Made by a program: the position numbers and the translations under genes. From contig CAVTIH010000003.1 of assembly GCA_963734815.1 (NCBI GenBank), positions 496,001 through 560,000 on the forward strand: a stretch of 64,000 nucleotides of DNA, given 5' to 3'. The notes beneath the pieces were generated by a model that was not told where the DNA came from, made no database searches, and saw nothing but the letters and a program-made list of their open reading frames with translations. How positions within the stretch are numbered: the stretch's first letter is position 1; each line of letters starts with the position of its first letter. This document shows, in pieces, positions 46,090 through 56,000 of the stretch. Origin of the DNA: Palsa-744 sp963734815. GTDB taxonomy: Bacteria > Actinomycetota > Thermoleophilia > Solirubrobacterales > Solirubrobacteraceae.

Positions 46090-47040
46090 ATGATGCAGTC
46101 AAGCAATGAGGCGAGGTGCATTTTGATACGGGCAACACACAGACGCTCCTGGCGTACGATCGCGCTCGTAATGTCGACGACGCTGCTGGCGTTCGGGGCC
46201 ACGACAGCGATGGCGGCAACCGCCGCGGCGCCGACGACCGTGCCGCCAATCAACGACAACTACCGGGATGCGCTCAACCTCAACGAACCGAGTACCCCGC
46301 ACCATCCCGGGACCCCTCTCAACCGTACCGAAACCCTGCGCGACGAACGCAACACGACAGCGGCGACGGTCCAGTCGAACATCCTCAGCCCCCAGCCCGG
46401 GCCCGCCGAGCTGACGGGCTGCAACGGCGTCAGCGAGAGCAAGACGATCTGGTACGACTTCTACCCCGACGCCAACGGGCTGGTGAGAATCCGCACCTCG
46501 GCTTCCTTCGGCACGGTGATGGCGGTGATGCCGTACAACCCCACGACGCTGCTGCCCGAAAACGGCCAGCGCAAGTGTGCGATCAACCAGCCCACGATGG
46601 CCGGTGAACTGTTCGCCAACGTCGAAGCCGGAAAGTCGTACACGATCCAGCTTGGCGGAGTGGAATCGGCCGGTGGCAACCTCGAGTTCCTGTTCGATTA
46701 CGTCGTCCAGCTCAAGCGCGTGCAGGCCGAAGCAACGCTTACCGCGCAGCCGCTCTCCGGCGGAGTGCGCGTCGTGAACCTCGCCGTCAGCGCGCCGAAG
46801 AAGGCCCACGTCGAAGTGCGCTGCACGCGGGGCTGCCGTGCCCAGGCCAAGACCGCTCGCTCGCTCGGCTTCCCCGGGCTGCACGGGGCGGTGCTGCCCA
46901 ACGGCTCCGCCCTGAAGATCTACGTAACCGCCAAGAACGAGATCGGCGCGTACATCGAATACAAGATCGGGCACGCCAACTTCACCAAGGTCCAGCGTTG
47001 CCTGGCAGCGGGCTCGAAACGGCCCGAGCGCTGCGAATGA
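46090..47040 (+). CDS. Secreted protein of unknown function
   Basis: 316 residues from the ATG at 46090, with an alternative ATG at 46093. A signal peptide is clear: basic 'RATHRRSWRT', a hydrophobic core 'IALVMSTTLLAFGATTAMA' and a likely cleavage after Ala-Met-Ala. The mature part begins 'PPINDNYRDALNLNEPSTP', contains four cysteines, and has a beta-rich domain like the pre-peptidase C-terminal fold ('KTIWYDFYPDANGLVRI' then 'GKSYTIQLGG'). The last 100 residues form a second beta-rich part. It lies between two kinase genes. Confidence 0.8.
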   Translation: MMQSSNEARCILIRATHRRSWRTIALVMSTTLLAFGATTAMAATAAAPTTVPPINDNYRDALNLNEPSTPHHPGTPLNRTETLRDERNTTAATVQSNILSPQPGPAELTGCNGVSESKTIWYDFYPDANGLVRIRTSASFGTVMAVMPYNPTTLLPENGQRKCAINQPTMAGELFANVEAGKSYTIQLGGVESAGGNLEFLFDYVVQLKRVQAEATLTAQPLSGGVRVVNLAVSAPKKAHVEVRCTRGCRAQAKTARSLGFPGLHGAVLPNGSALKIYVTAKNEIGAYIEYKIGHANFTKVQRCLAAGSKRPERCE

Positions 47041-47095
47041 CCAAGCGCTCCGCCAATAACCGGGCGCTGCCGCCGTCGATGGCCGAGCGCCGCAC

Positions 47096-47482
47096 GTGAG
47101 CCCCGCCTCGCCGCCCTCGCGCGGACGCGCGGCGATCGCGGCGCTGATCGTGGTGCTGGTGGTGTTCGGCGCGAGCTTCGGAGTACGCAAGGCGACGGCG
47201 AGCAGCACGCAGGCGGCGCCGCTGCCCGCCCCGATGGTGGTGTCCACCACGCCGGCGCATGTCTCCGCCATCGCAGCGCCCGCCACCCCGCCGGCGCTGC
47301 ATCGCCCGCCGCATGCAACCACTTCGGCCCCGGCTTCCACGCCCGCGCCGGCGAGCACTCCCACTCCGGCCACGACCCCGGAATCGACCTCGACCCCCAC
47401 TCCCACTCCCACTCCCAGCACGCCCTCCAAATCGTCGACGCCGAGCGGCGGCAAAAGCAGCGGCCCGGTACTCGTTGGCTAG
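47096..47482 (+). CDS. Small membrane-anchored Pro/Thr/Ser-rich protein
   Basis: 128 residues starting with GTG. A single hydrophobic segment ('AAIAALIVVLVVFGASFGV') follows a short Arg-containing N-terminus. The rest is low-complexity Pro/Thr/Ser/Ala with runs such as 'TPTPTPTPSTPS', as in wall-spanning or mucin-like stalks. No cysteine or domain is recognised. It lies 55 bases after the secreted protein and 94 bases before the membrane kinase, and may be co-transcribed with one of them. The call is less certain because low-complexity GC-rich frames can be spurious. Confidence 0.55.
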   Translation: MSPASPPSRGRAAIAALIVVLVVFGASFGVRKATASSTQAAPLPAPMVVSTTPAHVSAIAAPATPPALHRPPHATTSAPASTPAPASTPTPATTPESTSTPTPTPTPSTPSKSSTPSGGKSSGPVLVG

Positions 47483-47576
47483 TCCCGATACGTGCGTAAC
47501 CGCCCATCGATGACAGCGACCCGTGATCTGGTGGTACATCCTGTGAATCGATTGGCACTTTGCGGAGGGGCCACCA

Positions 47577-49622
47577 GTGGACTCGCTTGACAATCCGACG
47601 GTCGTAGCGGGCTACCGCATCGACGGCCGGCTCGGCGAGGGCGGGATGGGCACCGTCTACCGCGCCACCCAGCTGTCGCTGGAGCGGGTGGTGGCACTGA
47701 AGCTGCTCACCGCCGAGCTCAGCGCCGACCCCGCCTTCCGCGAGCGCTTCCGCCGCGAGGGCCTGCTGCAGGCCGCCCTCGACCACCCCCACATCGTCAC
47801 GGTGTATGAGGCCGGCGAGACCGACAACCGGCTGTTCCTCGCGATGCGCATGGTCGAGGGCCCCACGCTCAAGGATCTGATCCTGCGCCGCCAGCTCGAC
47901 GATCGCCGGGCGCTGCGCCTGCTCACACAGGTGGCCGAGGCGCTCGACGCAGCGCACGCGAAGGGGCTGATCCACCGCGACGTCAAGCCTCAGAACGTGC
48001 TGGTCGGCGCCGGCGACCACGCCTATCTCGCCGACTTCGGGCTGACCAAGGGCAACGACGACGACGCGATGACCGAAACCGGCCAGTTCGTGGGCACGAT
48101 CGACTACATCTCCCCCGAGCAGGCCCGCGGCGGGCGCGCCATGGGTCGCAGCGATGTGTACGCACTCACGGCCGTGCTCTGCGAGTGCCTCACCGGCCAG
48201 GTGCCGTTCGAACGTTCGACCGAAGAGCGGGCCCTGCTCGCGCACCTCACCGAGCCCCCGCCGCGCCTCTCGCAGATGCGCACCGACATCCCCACGGCGA
48301 TGGACGAGGTAATCGCGAGTGGAATGGCGAAGGATCCCGACGACCGGCCGGCCTCGGCCGGCGAGCTGATGCTGCAGGCGCGGCGAGCGCTGGGCGCCGC
48401 ACCGGCGGAGTCCTCCGCGCCCGCCGCCACCGACGCGACACGCCTGCGCCCGGCAGTCGGCAGCCCGACGCGCGCACCGCATACGGCCGCGCAGGGCGAC
48501 CCCGGTGCGACTCGCCTCGCCGCGGCTGCCGTGACGGCGCCGGAGGCCGCGCCCCCATCCGGCAGCAAGCGTGGTGCACCTGCCGGCGCGCGCCCCGCGG
48601 CCGGGGCCCCGGCCGCGGGGGGACAGCCCGGCACGGACACCCCACCCGGCACACGTGCCGCACCCGGTGCCCCCAACAGAAGATATCTACCGGTGCTGAT
48701 CGTCGCTGCCGTGCTCGCGCTCGTCGCCGGCCTGCTGCTGGGCGGGAGCTCCGGCAGCTCCGGATCGGCCTTCACCGACTCGGCGTCGGCTGGCTACGTC
48801 GAACTCTCCTTTCCCTCCAGCTGGCAGCGGCTCGGGGGCGCCCCCACGGTGCCTGGGCTCACCTTCTCACAGCCGCTCGCGCTGAGCACCGGCGCAGCGG
48901 CCGGCGCCTCCAGCACCTACTCGGCCTCCTCCAGCCAGCGCCTGCTTGCCGGCGAGGTGGGCGCCTCCGGGCCGTCGCTGCTGCCCGCGTCGTTCACCGC
49001 CGCCCTCCACGGCACACTGCCCCATCCCGAGGCGGTGCGGCTTGGCGCTTATGAGGCGTACCGCTACAGCGGGCTCTCGGTGCACGGCCTCGCCTCGCCG
49101 CTGACGCTCTACACCGTGCCCACCACGGGCGGCGTCGTAACGATTGCCTGCTTGGGCTCAACAGCCACCGCGTCGGGGTCGCAATGCGCGCAGATCGCGG
49201 CCACCTTGAAGCTGAACGGCACCACCGCGTTTGGACTGGCTCCCAGCCAGCAGTATGCGAGCGCACTGGGGAGCATCTTCGGCACATTGAACAACGCCGT
49301 CAACACCGGCACCGCCCACCTGAGCGCCGCGTCGAGCGCCGCCGCACAGGCGGCCGCGGCCTCGCAGCTGGCCGCGGCCTACACCACTGCGTCGCGCGCG
49401 CTCGCCAAGCTCTCCGTCAGCCCGGCTGTGCAGAGCATCAACGCCAACCTCGCCGCCTCGCTGGCGGCGCTCGGCCGCGACTACGCCGCGCTGGCCACCG
49501 CTGCGCGCGCCGGTAACGAAGCCGCCTACGCGCGTGCTCAGCACGCGATCGGCAGTGACGGCGCCCGCACGACGAGCGCCCTTGCGGCCCTGAGCCAGGC
49601 CGGCTACACGGTCTCAGGCTGA
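47577..49622 (+). CDS. Transmembrane Ser/Thr protein kinase with Ala/Ser-rich extracellular domain
   Basis: 681 residues. The kinase domain is about 10-275: 'GEGGMGTVYRA', 'VVALKLL', 'LIHRDVKPQNVLV', 'LADFGLTKG', 'DYISPEQARGG'. A Pro/Ala-rich juxtamembrane linker follows, then one helix 'YLPVLIVAAVLALVAGLLLGG' and an extracellular part of about 290 residues. That part has a beta-rich half ('YVELSFPSSWQRLGGAP') and an Ala-rich helical half. It contains no PASTA or NHL repeats, so its ligand is unknown. GCGGAGGGG precedes the GTG start at 47577. Its last 19 bases overlap the convergent cyclase gene. Confidence 0.9.
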   Translation: MDSLDNPTVVAGYRIDGRLGEGGMGTVYRATQLSLERVVALKLLTAELSADPAFRERFRREGLLQAALDHPHIVTVYEAGETDNRLFLAMRMVEGPTLKDLILRRQLDDRRALRLLTQVAEALDAAHAKGLIHRDVKPQNVLVGAGDHAYLADFGLTKGNDDDAMTETGQFVGTIDYISPEQARGGRAMGRSDVYALTAVLCECLTGQVPFERSTEERALLAHLTEPPPRLSQMRTDIPTAMDEVIASGMAKDPDDRPASAGELMLQARRALGAAPAESSAPAATDATRLRPAVGSPTRAPHTAAQGDPGATRLAAAAVTAPEAAPPSGSKRGAPAGARPAAGAPAAGGQPGTDTPPGTRAAPGAPNRRYLPVLIVAAVLALVAGLLLGGSSGSSGSAFTDSASAGYVELSFPSSWQRLGGAPTVPGLTFSQPLALSTGAAAGASSTYSASSSQRLLAGEVGASGPSLLPASFTAALHGTLPHPEAVRLGAYEAYRYSGLSVHGLASPLTLYTVPTTGGVVTIACLGSTATASGSQCAQIAATLKLNGTTAFGLAPSQQYASALGSIFGTLNNAVNTGTAHLSAASSAAAQAAAASQLAAAYTTASRALAKLSVSPAVQSINANLAASLAALGRDYAALATAARAGNEAAYARAQHAIGSDGARTTSALAALSQAGYTVSG

Positions 49623-51538
49623 TCGGCCGCGGACTGCTCCGGCAGGCCCTCCGCAAGCTGATCGGCCGACGGGGACCCCGTCGCCAGCACCTCCGGCTCC
49701 TCGGCGAGCGCCCAGATCGCGATCGCCGCTCGCCGGCCGCGCAACTCGATCTCATCGACGAACGCGAGATCGTCGGGTTGCGCGGTGAGCGCCTCCTTGG
49801 TGGCCCCCGAGAGCATCAGCTGATGGGGCGTCCCCTTGGTGAGCTGCTCGATGCGCGCCGCCACGTTCGTGGTGTCGCCCACCGCCGTGTACTCGACGCG
49901 CCGCTCGGAGCCGACGTTGCCCGACATCACCCGCCCCGAGTTTAGGCCGATGCCCATGCGAAACCCCTCGCCCAGCTCCTGTTCGCGCAGCCATTCGTTG
50001 AAGCGAGGCAGGCGCACGGCGAGCATCTCGCGGGCCGTGGAGAGCGCACGGTCGGCGTTGTCGGTCTGCACGATCGGCGCCCCGAACACGGCCATGATCC
50101 CGTCCCCCATGTAGGCGACCAGCGTGCCGCCGTGGTCGAGGATCGCATCGCTCATCTCGCTCAGGTAGCGGTTGAGCACTTCGATCACGCGGTCGGGCGT
50201 TAGCGTTTCCGCGAACGAAGTAAAGCCGCGCAGGTCGGTGAACATCACGGTGCCCTCGCGCTGCACCCCACCGAGGCGCAGTTCCCCACCCGCGCTTGCC
50301 AGCACCTCGTCGACGACGTTCTCGGGCACGAAGCGCGAGAACAGGTCGCGCACCCGCTCGCGCTCGAAGGCGACCGTCACCAGCTGCACCGACAGCGCCC
50401 CCGCCGCGCTGAGGATCAGCGCCCCGAGTGGGTAGACAAACGAGACGACGTGCCCGTTGTCGAAGGCGACCTGCACGCCCACCGTAAACACCGCGGCGAG
50501 TCCGACGGCCAGTCCGACGGTGGCGATCGAGCCGAATCGCAGCGTGGCCAGCGGTGTGGCGCAGCCCAGCAGCACGATCAGCGCCAGATCCAGCCACGCC
50601 GCCGAGGAGCGCAGCGGCAGGCCCCGCAGCACCGTCGCGATCGCGCTCGCCTGGACTTCGGCACCTGGCATCTGTCGGGCGGTCGAGGTCGGGTGGATGT
50701 CCTGCAGCGTCGGCGCCGAGGGGCCGACGACCACGATCTTGTCGTGGAAGAAGCCGCGCGGCACGTGGCCGAGATAGACCGTCGAGAACGACACGCGGCG
50801 AAAGCTGTTTTCCGGCCCGTAGTAGTCGATCCAGGCGGGGCCCCCGTCGAACACGCTCGCGTGGACGCGATGCCCGTCGGCGACTTCCGCACTCGCCACC
50901 GCGAGCGTCTTCAGCCCGCCGACCGAGAAACTGACGCGTCGCAGGACGCCGCCCGGATCGGTCGGCAGCAACCCGTTGGCCGGCCGCGAACCCACTTCGC
51001 TCAACAGCGCGTTGCCTTCGCTGCCGAGGAACCTCGTCTTCCCGTTGCCTTCGGTTTCGGTGGTGGTCATCACGGTGCGCCCGTCGGCGTTGTTCAGCGC
51101 TTCCAGCAGCGCGGTCTCATCGCTGCGCGCCTGCGGGCACTCGCCCGGCGGCGGCTGGGTGCCTTTGGTTGACAGCGGGCAGGCGCTGGCCTCGCTGAAC
51201 TGAACGTCGTAGGCGATCACCTTCGGGTGGTCGCGGGCGATGTCTTCGATCACCTTGGCGTGCACGCGACGTGGGAAGGGCCACTGCAGGTCCAGTTCGT
51301 CGAAGGTCTGTTCGTCGATCTCAACCAGCACGATGTTCGCCGGCGGCCGTCGGTTGCCGCGGACCGAGAAGCGGGTGTTGACCGTGCTCAGTTCGAGCGA
51401 GCGCAGCAGGTTGGTCTCGTAGGCGACGATCGCAAGGCCCGTGGCGCCCAGCGCGACGGCCGCCAGCAACACCCGCCGCAGCTGGCGCGTGCGTGCCGCC
51501 CCGGCGCGCCTGCGCTTGCGTTTCATCGATTCACCCAC
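49604..51538 (-). CDS. CHASE2-domain class III adenylate/guanylate cyclase
   Basis: 644 residues. An N-terminal membrane helix (about 22-42) leads into an extracellular CHASE2 sensor (about 45-305, with 'IVLVEIDEQTFDELDLQWPF' and 'FFHDKIVVVGPSA'). Three helices ('AAWLDLALIVLLGCATPLA' onward) return to the cytoplasm, followed by a class III cyclase domain. Metal-binding aspartates are in 'VMFTDLRGFTSF' and 'AYMGDGIMAVFGAP'; 'YTAVGDTTNVAARIEQL' supplies the Asn/Arg transition-state residues. ATP specificity is likely but not certain. The start is GTG 51538 or ATG 51526. It is convergent and overlapping with the membrane kinase. Confidence 0.92.
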   Translation of the reverse strand: MGESMKRKRRRAGAARTRQLRRVLLAAVALGATGLAIVAYETNLLRSLELSTVNTRFSVRGNRRPPANIVLVEIDEQTFDELDLQWPFPRRVHAKVIEDIARDHPKVIAYDVQFSEASACPLSTKGTQPPPGECPQARSDETALLEALNNADGRTVMTTTETEGNGKTRFLGSEGNALLSEVGSRPANGLLPTDPGGVLRRVSFSVGGLKTLAVASAEVADGHRVHASVFDGGPAWIDYYGPENSFRRVSFSTVYLGHVPRGFFHDKIVVVGPSAPTLQDIHPTSTARQMPGAEVQASAIATVLRGLPLRSSAAWLDLALIVLLGCATPLATLRFGSIATVGLAVGLAAVFTVGVQVAFDNGHVVSFVYPLGALILSAAGALSVQLVTVAFERERVRDLFSRFVPENVVDEVLASAGGELRLGGVQREGTVMFTDLRGFTSFAETLTPDRVIEVLNRYLSEMSDAILDHGGTLVAYMGDGIMAVFGAPIVQTDNADRALSTAREMLAVRLPRFNEWLREQELGEGFRMGIGLNSGRVMSGNVGSERRVEYTAVGDTTNVAARIEQLTKGTPHQLMLSGATKEALTAQPDDLAFVDEIELRGRRAAIAIWALAEEPEVLATGSPSADQLAEGLPEQSAADQPETV

Positions 51539-51642
51539 GCCGAACGCTACCCGAGTTCCCGGTCGCCGACCATTCCACGGCGCCTATGCGGGAACACCGG
51601 ATGACGGCGTAAGCCGAAGGCTGCGTTACGCTGGCCATCAAG

Positions 51643-52977
51643 ATGGATGACCCGTCACGCTTCGTACTGCCGCAGGGGCTCTTGCTGGCCGACCGCTACA
51701 CCGTCGGCCAGCCGATCTCCAGCGGCGCGATGGGCGCGGTCTACCGCGGCCGGGACACCCACACCGGCGCGGCCGCGGCGATCAAGCACGTCACCAACAC
51801 CCGCCACGCCGAGCGCTTCGAGGTCGAGGCACAGCTGCTGTCGCTGCTGCGCCACCCGCGCGTGGTCGAGGTCACCGACCACTTTGCCGACGAGCGCGGC
51901 CAGTACCTGGTGATGGAGCTGGTCGAGGGCACCGATCTGCACGCCCTGCTGGCGCAGAAGGGCAATCCGGGGCTGCCGCTCGAGCAGGCGCTCGACTACG
52001 CCCGCGAGAGCTGTGAGGCGCTCGAGTACGTACACGACCAGCAGATCGTGCACCGCGACGTCAAGCCTCACAACCTGATCCTCGGCGAGGACGGCATCGT
52101 GCTGGTCGACTTCGGGATCGCCCGCCTGCTCCAGGACGATGAAGAGGACGAAGGCACGGTGGGAGTCGGCACGCCGCGCTACATGGCACCGGAGGTATTC
52201 GCCGGTGGCTCGGTCTCCCCGCGCAGCGACGTCTTCGGGCTGGCCGCCACGTTGTGGACGCTGATCGTCGGGCGCCCCCCGGTATACGCCAGCCCAACCG
52301 AGCTGCGCGAGCTCGCCCCCGACGTCCCCCCCGAGATCGCCGACGCGGTGAAGGCCGGTCTGGAGATGGTGCCCGAACGGCGCGTTGCCTCGATCTCCGC
52401 CTTCGCCCGAGCGCTTGGCAGCCACACCCAGCCCCGGGGTCATGCGCAGCCCACGATCGGCGGGTCGCTGACCATCTCGATCGAGGCGCCGGCCGCGCGG
52501 CGCAGCCTGATGGAGGGGATCGCGCGTACCGCCGCCGGTGTGTTCGGGGCCGCCGCGTCGTCGATCGCGTTGACCGACGGCAACACTCGCGAGCTGGTCT
52601 ACCAGTCGGCGTGGGGCGCGGGAGCGCGGGAGATCGTGGGTGTACGACTGCCCCCCGGTCACGGCCTCGCCGGCAGCGTAGTCGAAAACGGGCAGCCGCT
52701 GGCAGTTCCCGAATGCCGCACCGATCTCCGCTTCGCGTCCCGCATCGCGGCCGGTACCGGCCACGTCCCCTACACGATGCTGGTCGTCCCGCTGATCCGC
52801 CTCGGGCGTCCAATCGGCGTGCTGTCGTTGCTCGACCGCCGCGACGGCGGGCACTACGGGCCCGACGACGCCGAGCGTGCGGCACTGTTCGCCGAGCTCG
52901 TCGTCAGCGCGATCGAAGCCGACAGCGAGGCGATGCCCAGCCTCGGTGCGCGCCGGTCACGGATCGTCCCTGCTTGA
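51643..52977 (+). CDS. Ser/Thr protein kinase with C-terminal GAF domain
   Basis: 444 residues. The kinase domain is about 15-265, with an altered glycine loop SSGAMGAVYRG, Lys in 'AAIKHV', 'IVHRDVKPHNLIL', 'LVDFGIARLL' and 'YMAPEVFAGG'. A GAF domain follows (about 285-430: 'EGIARTAAGVFGAAASSIAL', 'PGHGLAGSVVENGQPLAVPE', 'LVVPLIRLGRPIGVLSLLD'). GAF domains bind cyclic nucleotides or other small ligands, and the cyclase gene next door is a suggestive source. No membrane segment is present, so this is a soluble ligand-responsive kinase. The divergent gap to the cyclase is 104 bases. Confidence 0.9.
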   Translation: MDDPSRFVLPQGLLLADRYTVGQPISSGAMGAVYRGRDTHTGAAAAIKHVTNTRHAERFEVEAQLLSLLRHPRVVEVTDHFADERGQYLVMELVEGTDLHALLAQKGNPGLPLEQALDYARESCEALEYVHDQQIVHRDVKPHNLILGEDGIVLVDFGIARLLQDDEEDEGTVGVGTPRYMAPEVFAGGSVSPRSDVFGLAATLWTLIVGRPPVYASPTELRELAPDVPPEIADAVKAGLEMVPERRVASISAFARALGSHTQPRGHAQPTIGGSLTISIEAPAARRSLMEGIARTAAGVFGAAASSIALTDGNTRELVYQSAWGAGAREIVGVRLPPGHGLAGSVVENGQPLAVPECRTDLRFASRIAAGTGHVPYTMLVVPLIRLGRPIGVLSLLDRRDGGHYGPDDAERAALFAELVVSAIEADSEAMPSLGARRSRIVPA

Positions 52978-53064
52978 GCCGGCCCCGTCCGCGGGCAAGG
53001 ACCGGACCGCGCGGATCGGCCCAGACCACTTCCAAGCCCGGATCCCCGGCTAGGTCCGGCTCGA

Positions 53065-56000
53065 TCAGCGCCGTTTGACGGGGCCCCGGGCCAGATAGGA
53101 CTGCCCGGTGAACAGCGTGATCGTCTTACGGCGCCGGAAGTCCCGCACCGAGACGACGCCGCGCGTGACATGCGTGAGCGTCCCTTCGCAGCGGTTGACG
53201 ACACTCCAAACCGTCCCCCGCACGGTCGCCGCGCTGTACTGCCCCTGCACAGCGAAATGCCCGTGCCCGCTGGCGTTGACCCGGCCGAGCGTTTTCGAGC
53301 TCAGCTTGGTCGCGAGGGCCTTACCCTTGCCAACCGTGGCGCAGACCTGGCGGGCACTGCGGTTGTCGATCATGTCCAGGTCGGTCAGACCCTTCTGCGT
53401 GCGCGCCTGCAACAGCTTGAAGATCCCGGCCCCGAAGTTGCCGGACTGCAGCTTGCCATTCGGGGACGCGGTGGTGGCGGTGGTGATACCCACCACGCCA
53501 TGAGTCGTTTCGAGGATCGACCCGACGGGAATCTGACGCGCCTCGGTCAACGGCACGAACGCCTGCCCCTTGGCGAGCGCCTCGGACGCCTGCGCCCCCA
53601 GCGCAAACGGCGAGAACGTCGCAAGCGAAGCCGTTGAGAGTGAAGCCAATGTGGCGCCGGGCGGCAGCTCGACGTAGACGGTCCCCGACACCGGCGTAAC
53701 GTTCACGGTCTTGCCAAGTACCGGTGGCGGAAGCGGCGCCTGCGTTGCCTGGAAGCCGAGCACGCCCGATTTGGGTTCTGCGCTCGCGGGGGGCGGCTTG
53801 GTAAAGGTGGCAGGTGGGGCAATGGGCGGGCTCGGCTGCCCGGTGGTGAACGGCTGGTCGCCGCCGCCCACTCCCCCGGGCACCCCCGAGTTGGTGGCCA
53901 GCACGTTGAAGTGGTAGACCCTGTCGGGTTCGAGTCCGGTGAGCGTCCGCGTCAGCGACTGCGTACCGGGAGTGGCGCCGATGTCCACCGGTGCTGTCTG
54001 CTGGCCGTAGCTCGTGGTCGGTCCGTACTCGATCACATAGGTCGTATCAGCGCCGTCGGGGTCGATCTCGAAGCCGACCGTGGCGGTCGTTTCGGTGACC
54101 GAAACGACGTTCACGTTCGAGACGACCGGCGGGCCGACCACATTGGCGCTGCCCGTCGCGGTGGCTTTGGCGCCCCCGACGTCGTCGATCGTGACGGTAG
54201 TCGTGTACCGGCCGGCGGCGGCATAGGTGTGCGAGCCCTTGACTTCAAAGCCCCCGCCGGCCGCGGCGCTGACCGTTCCCGCCGTGCTCGCCGTGCCATC
54301 GCCCCAACCGATGCTCGCGGTGTAGTCCGACGCCACCCCGTTCGGGTCCGCATCGGTGAACGTCGCCACCGTGGCGCTGAGTTTCACGCCGGCCGTCCCG
54401 CTCACGGATTTGCCGGTCGCATCCAGCGGGGCGTTGGATTCGGTGGTGAACGACTGGTCTGCGCCGCTCACGCCTTTCGGCGCAGCCGAGTTCGTGGCCA
54501 CCACGTCGAAGTGGTAGGTCTTGCCGGGTTCGAGTCCGGTGAGCGTCTGTGTCAGCGACTGCGAACCTGAGGTGGCGCCGATTTCCACTGGCGCCGTCTT
54601 CTTGCCGTAGCTCGTGGTCGGCCCGTATTCGACCACGTAGGTGGTGGCGGCGCCGTTCGGGTTGATCGTGAAGCCGACCTTGGCCGTCGTTTCGGTGACC
54701 GAGAGAGCCTTCTCGTTCGAGACGATCGGCGGCCCGACGACGTTCGCGCTGCTCGTGGCGGTCGCTTTGGCGCCTCCCACGTCATCGATCGCGACGCTGG
54801 TCGTGTACTTGCCGGCGGCGGCGTAGGTGTGCGAGCCCGTGACTTCGAAGCCTCCACCCGCCGCGGCGCTGACCGTCCCCGCCGTGCTGGCCGTGCCATC
54901 CCCCCAAGTGATCGTCGCGGTGTAATCCGATGCAGCGCCCGCCGGGCTGGCGTGGGTGAACGTCGCCACCTTGGCTTTGACGGCAACGCCCGCGGTGGCG
55001 CTCACGGGCACCCCGGTGACCGCGGCCAGCGGGGCGTCCTGGACCTTGACGTCGAACGGGCGGGTTTCGGGGTTGCCGTCGCTGTTCGTATAGGTGAAGC
55101 TCCCGTCGTAGATGCCCTCGTTGACGTAGGTGTGGGTGCCGGTGAGCTGCCCCGTGTTGGCTTCGACTTTGCCCGATGACGGCGCCGTGCCGTCTCCCCA
55201 GTCGATCGTGGGCGTGGTTCCCTTGCGTGGTGAGGCGGCGCCGACCACCTCGGAGAACTGCTGCCCCCTCGACCGGCTGGAAGAGCTCGTAGGCGCCGAT
55301 GTCGCAGCCGCTGCCCTGCGGCCTCGCAATGCCTCGCTGGTCGGTGGCGCTGCAGCCCGCGGCGCCCGAGGCGATCGCGTCGACCGCGGGACTGGTCGCT
55401 TCCAGGGCGAAGGTGTCAGTGTTGCCGCCGTTGTCCTGCAGGCCGTCCGAGAGGAACCCGGGTTCGACGCCTTTGAGGTCGCCCGTGGCGGTGAAGGCGC
55501 AGTCGGCCCCACTCTGGAGGTTGTGGCCGAGCGAGGAGATGCCGCTGTCTGCGCAGTTCGACGGTAGGCGTTCGGAGGTGAGCGAGTCTTCGACGGTGTT
55601 GTCCGCAACGATCGAGTTCTCGACGGAGATCGTGCCTTCGCTGGCCAGCAGTCCTCCGCCTTCGCTGCTGCGGGCACCGCCGTCGTTGTCGGCGATCGTC
55701 GAGTCGACGATCGAGGTCGTGTTGGCAGTGTCGCCCCAGCTGAAGATGCCGCCGCCGAGCGCGGCGCTGTTGTCGGCGATCGTCGAGTCGAGGACAGTCA
55801 GCTTCCCGGGGGCTTCGGTCACCGGGTTGGGGCCGACGTTCTGGATCCCGCCCGAGTCGCCGCCGGCCCCATCGGGGAGGTTGGTGCTGTAGTTGTTGGC
55901 CACCAGCGAGTGCGTCACGGTGAGCGTGCCGCCATCGTTGGAAATGCCGGCGCCCGAGCCTTCTTCGGCCGTGCCGTCGGTGATGTCGTCTTCGTTCAGC

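Noticed and set aside
47577..49622. PknB-type PASTA kinase
   Set aside because: The extracellular part lacks the repeated PASTA pattern; it was kept as a kinase with an unknown sensor.
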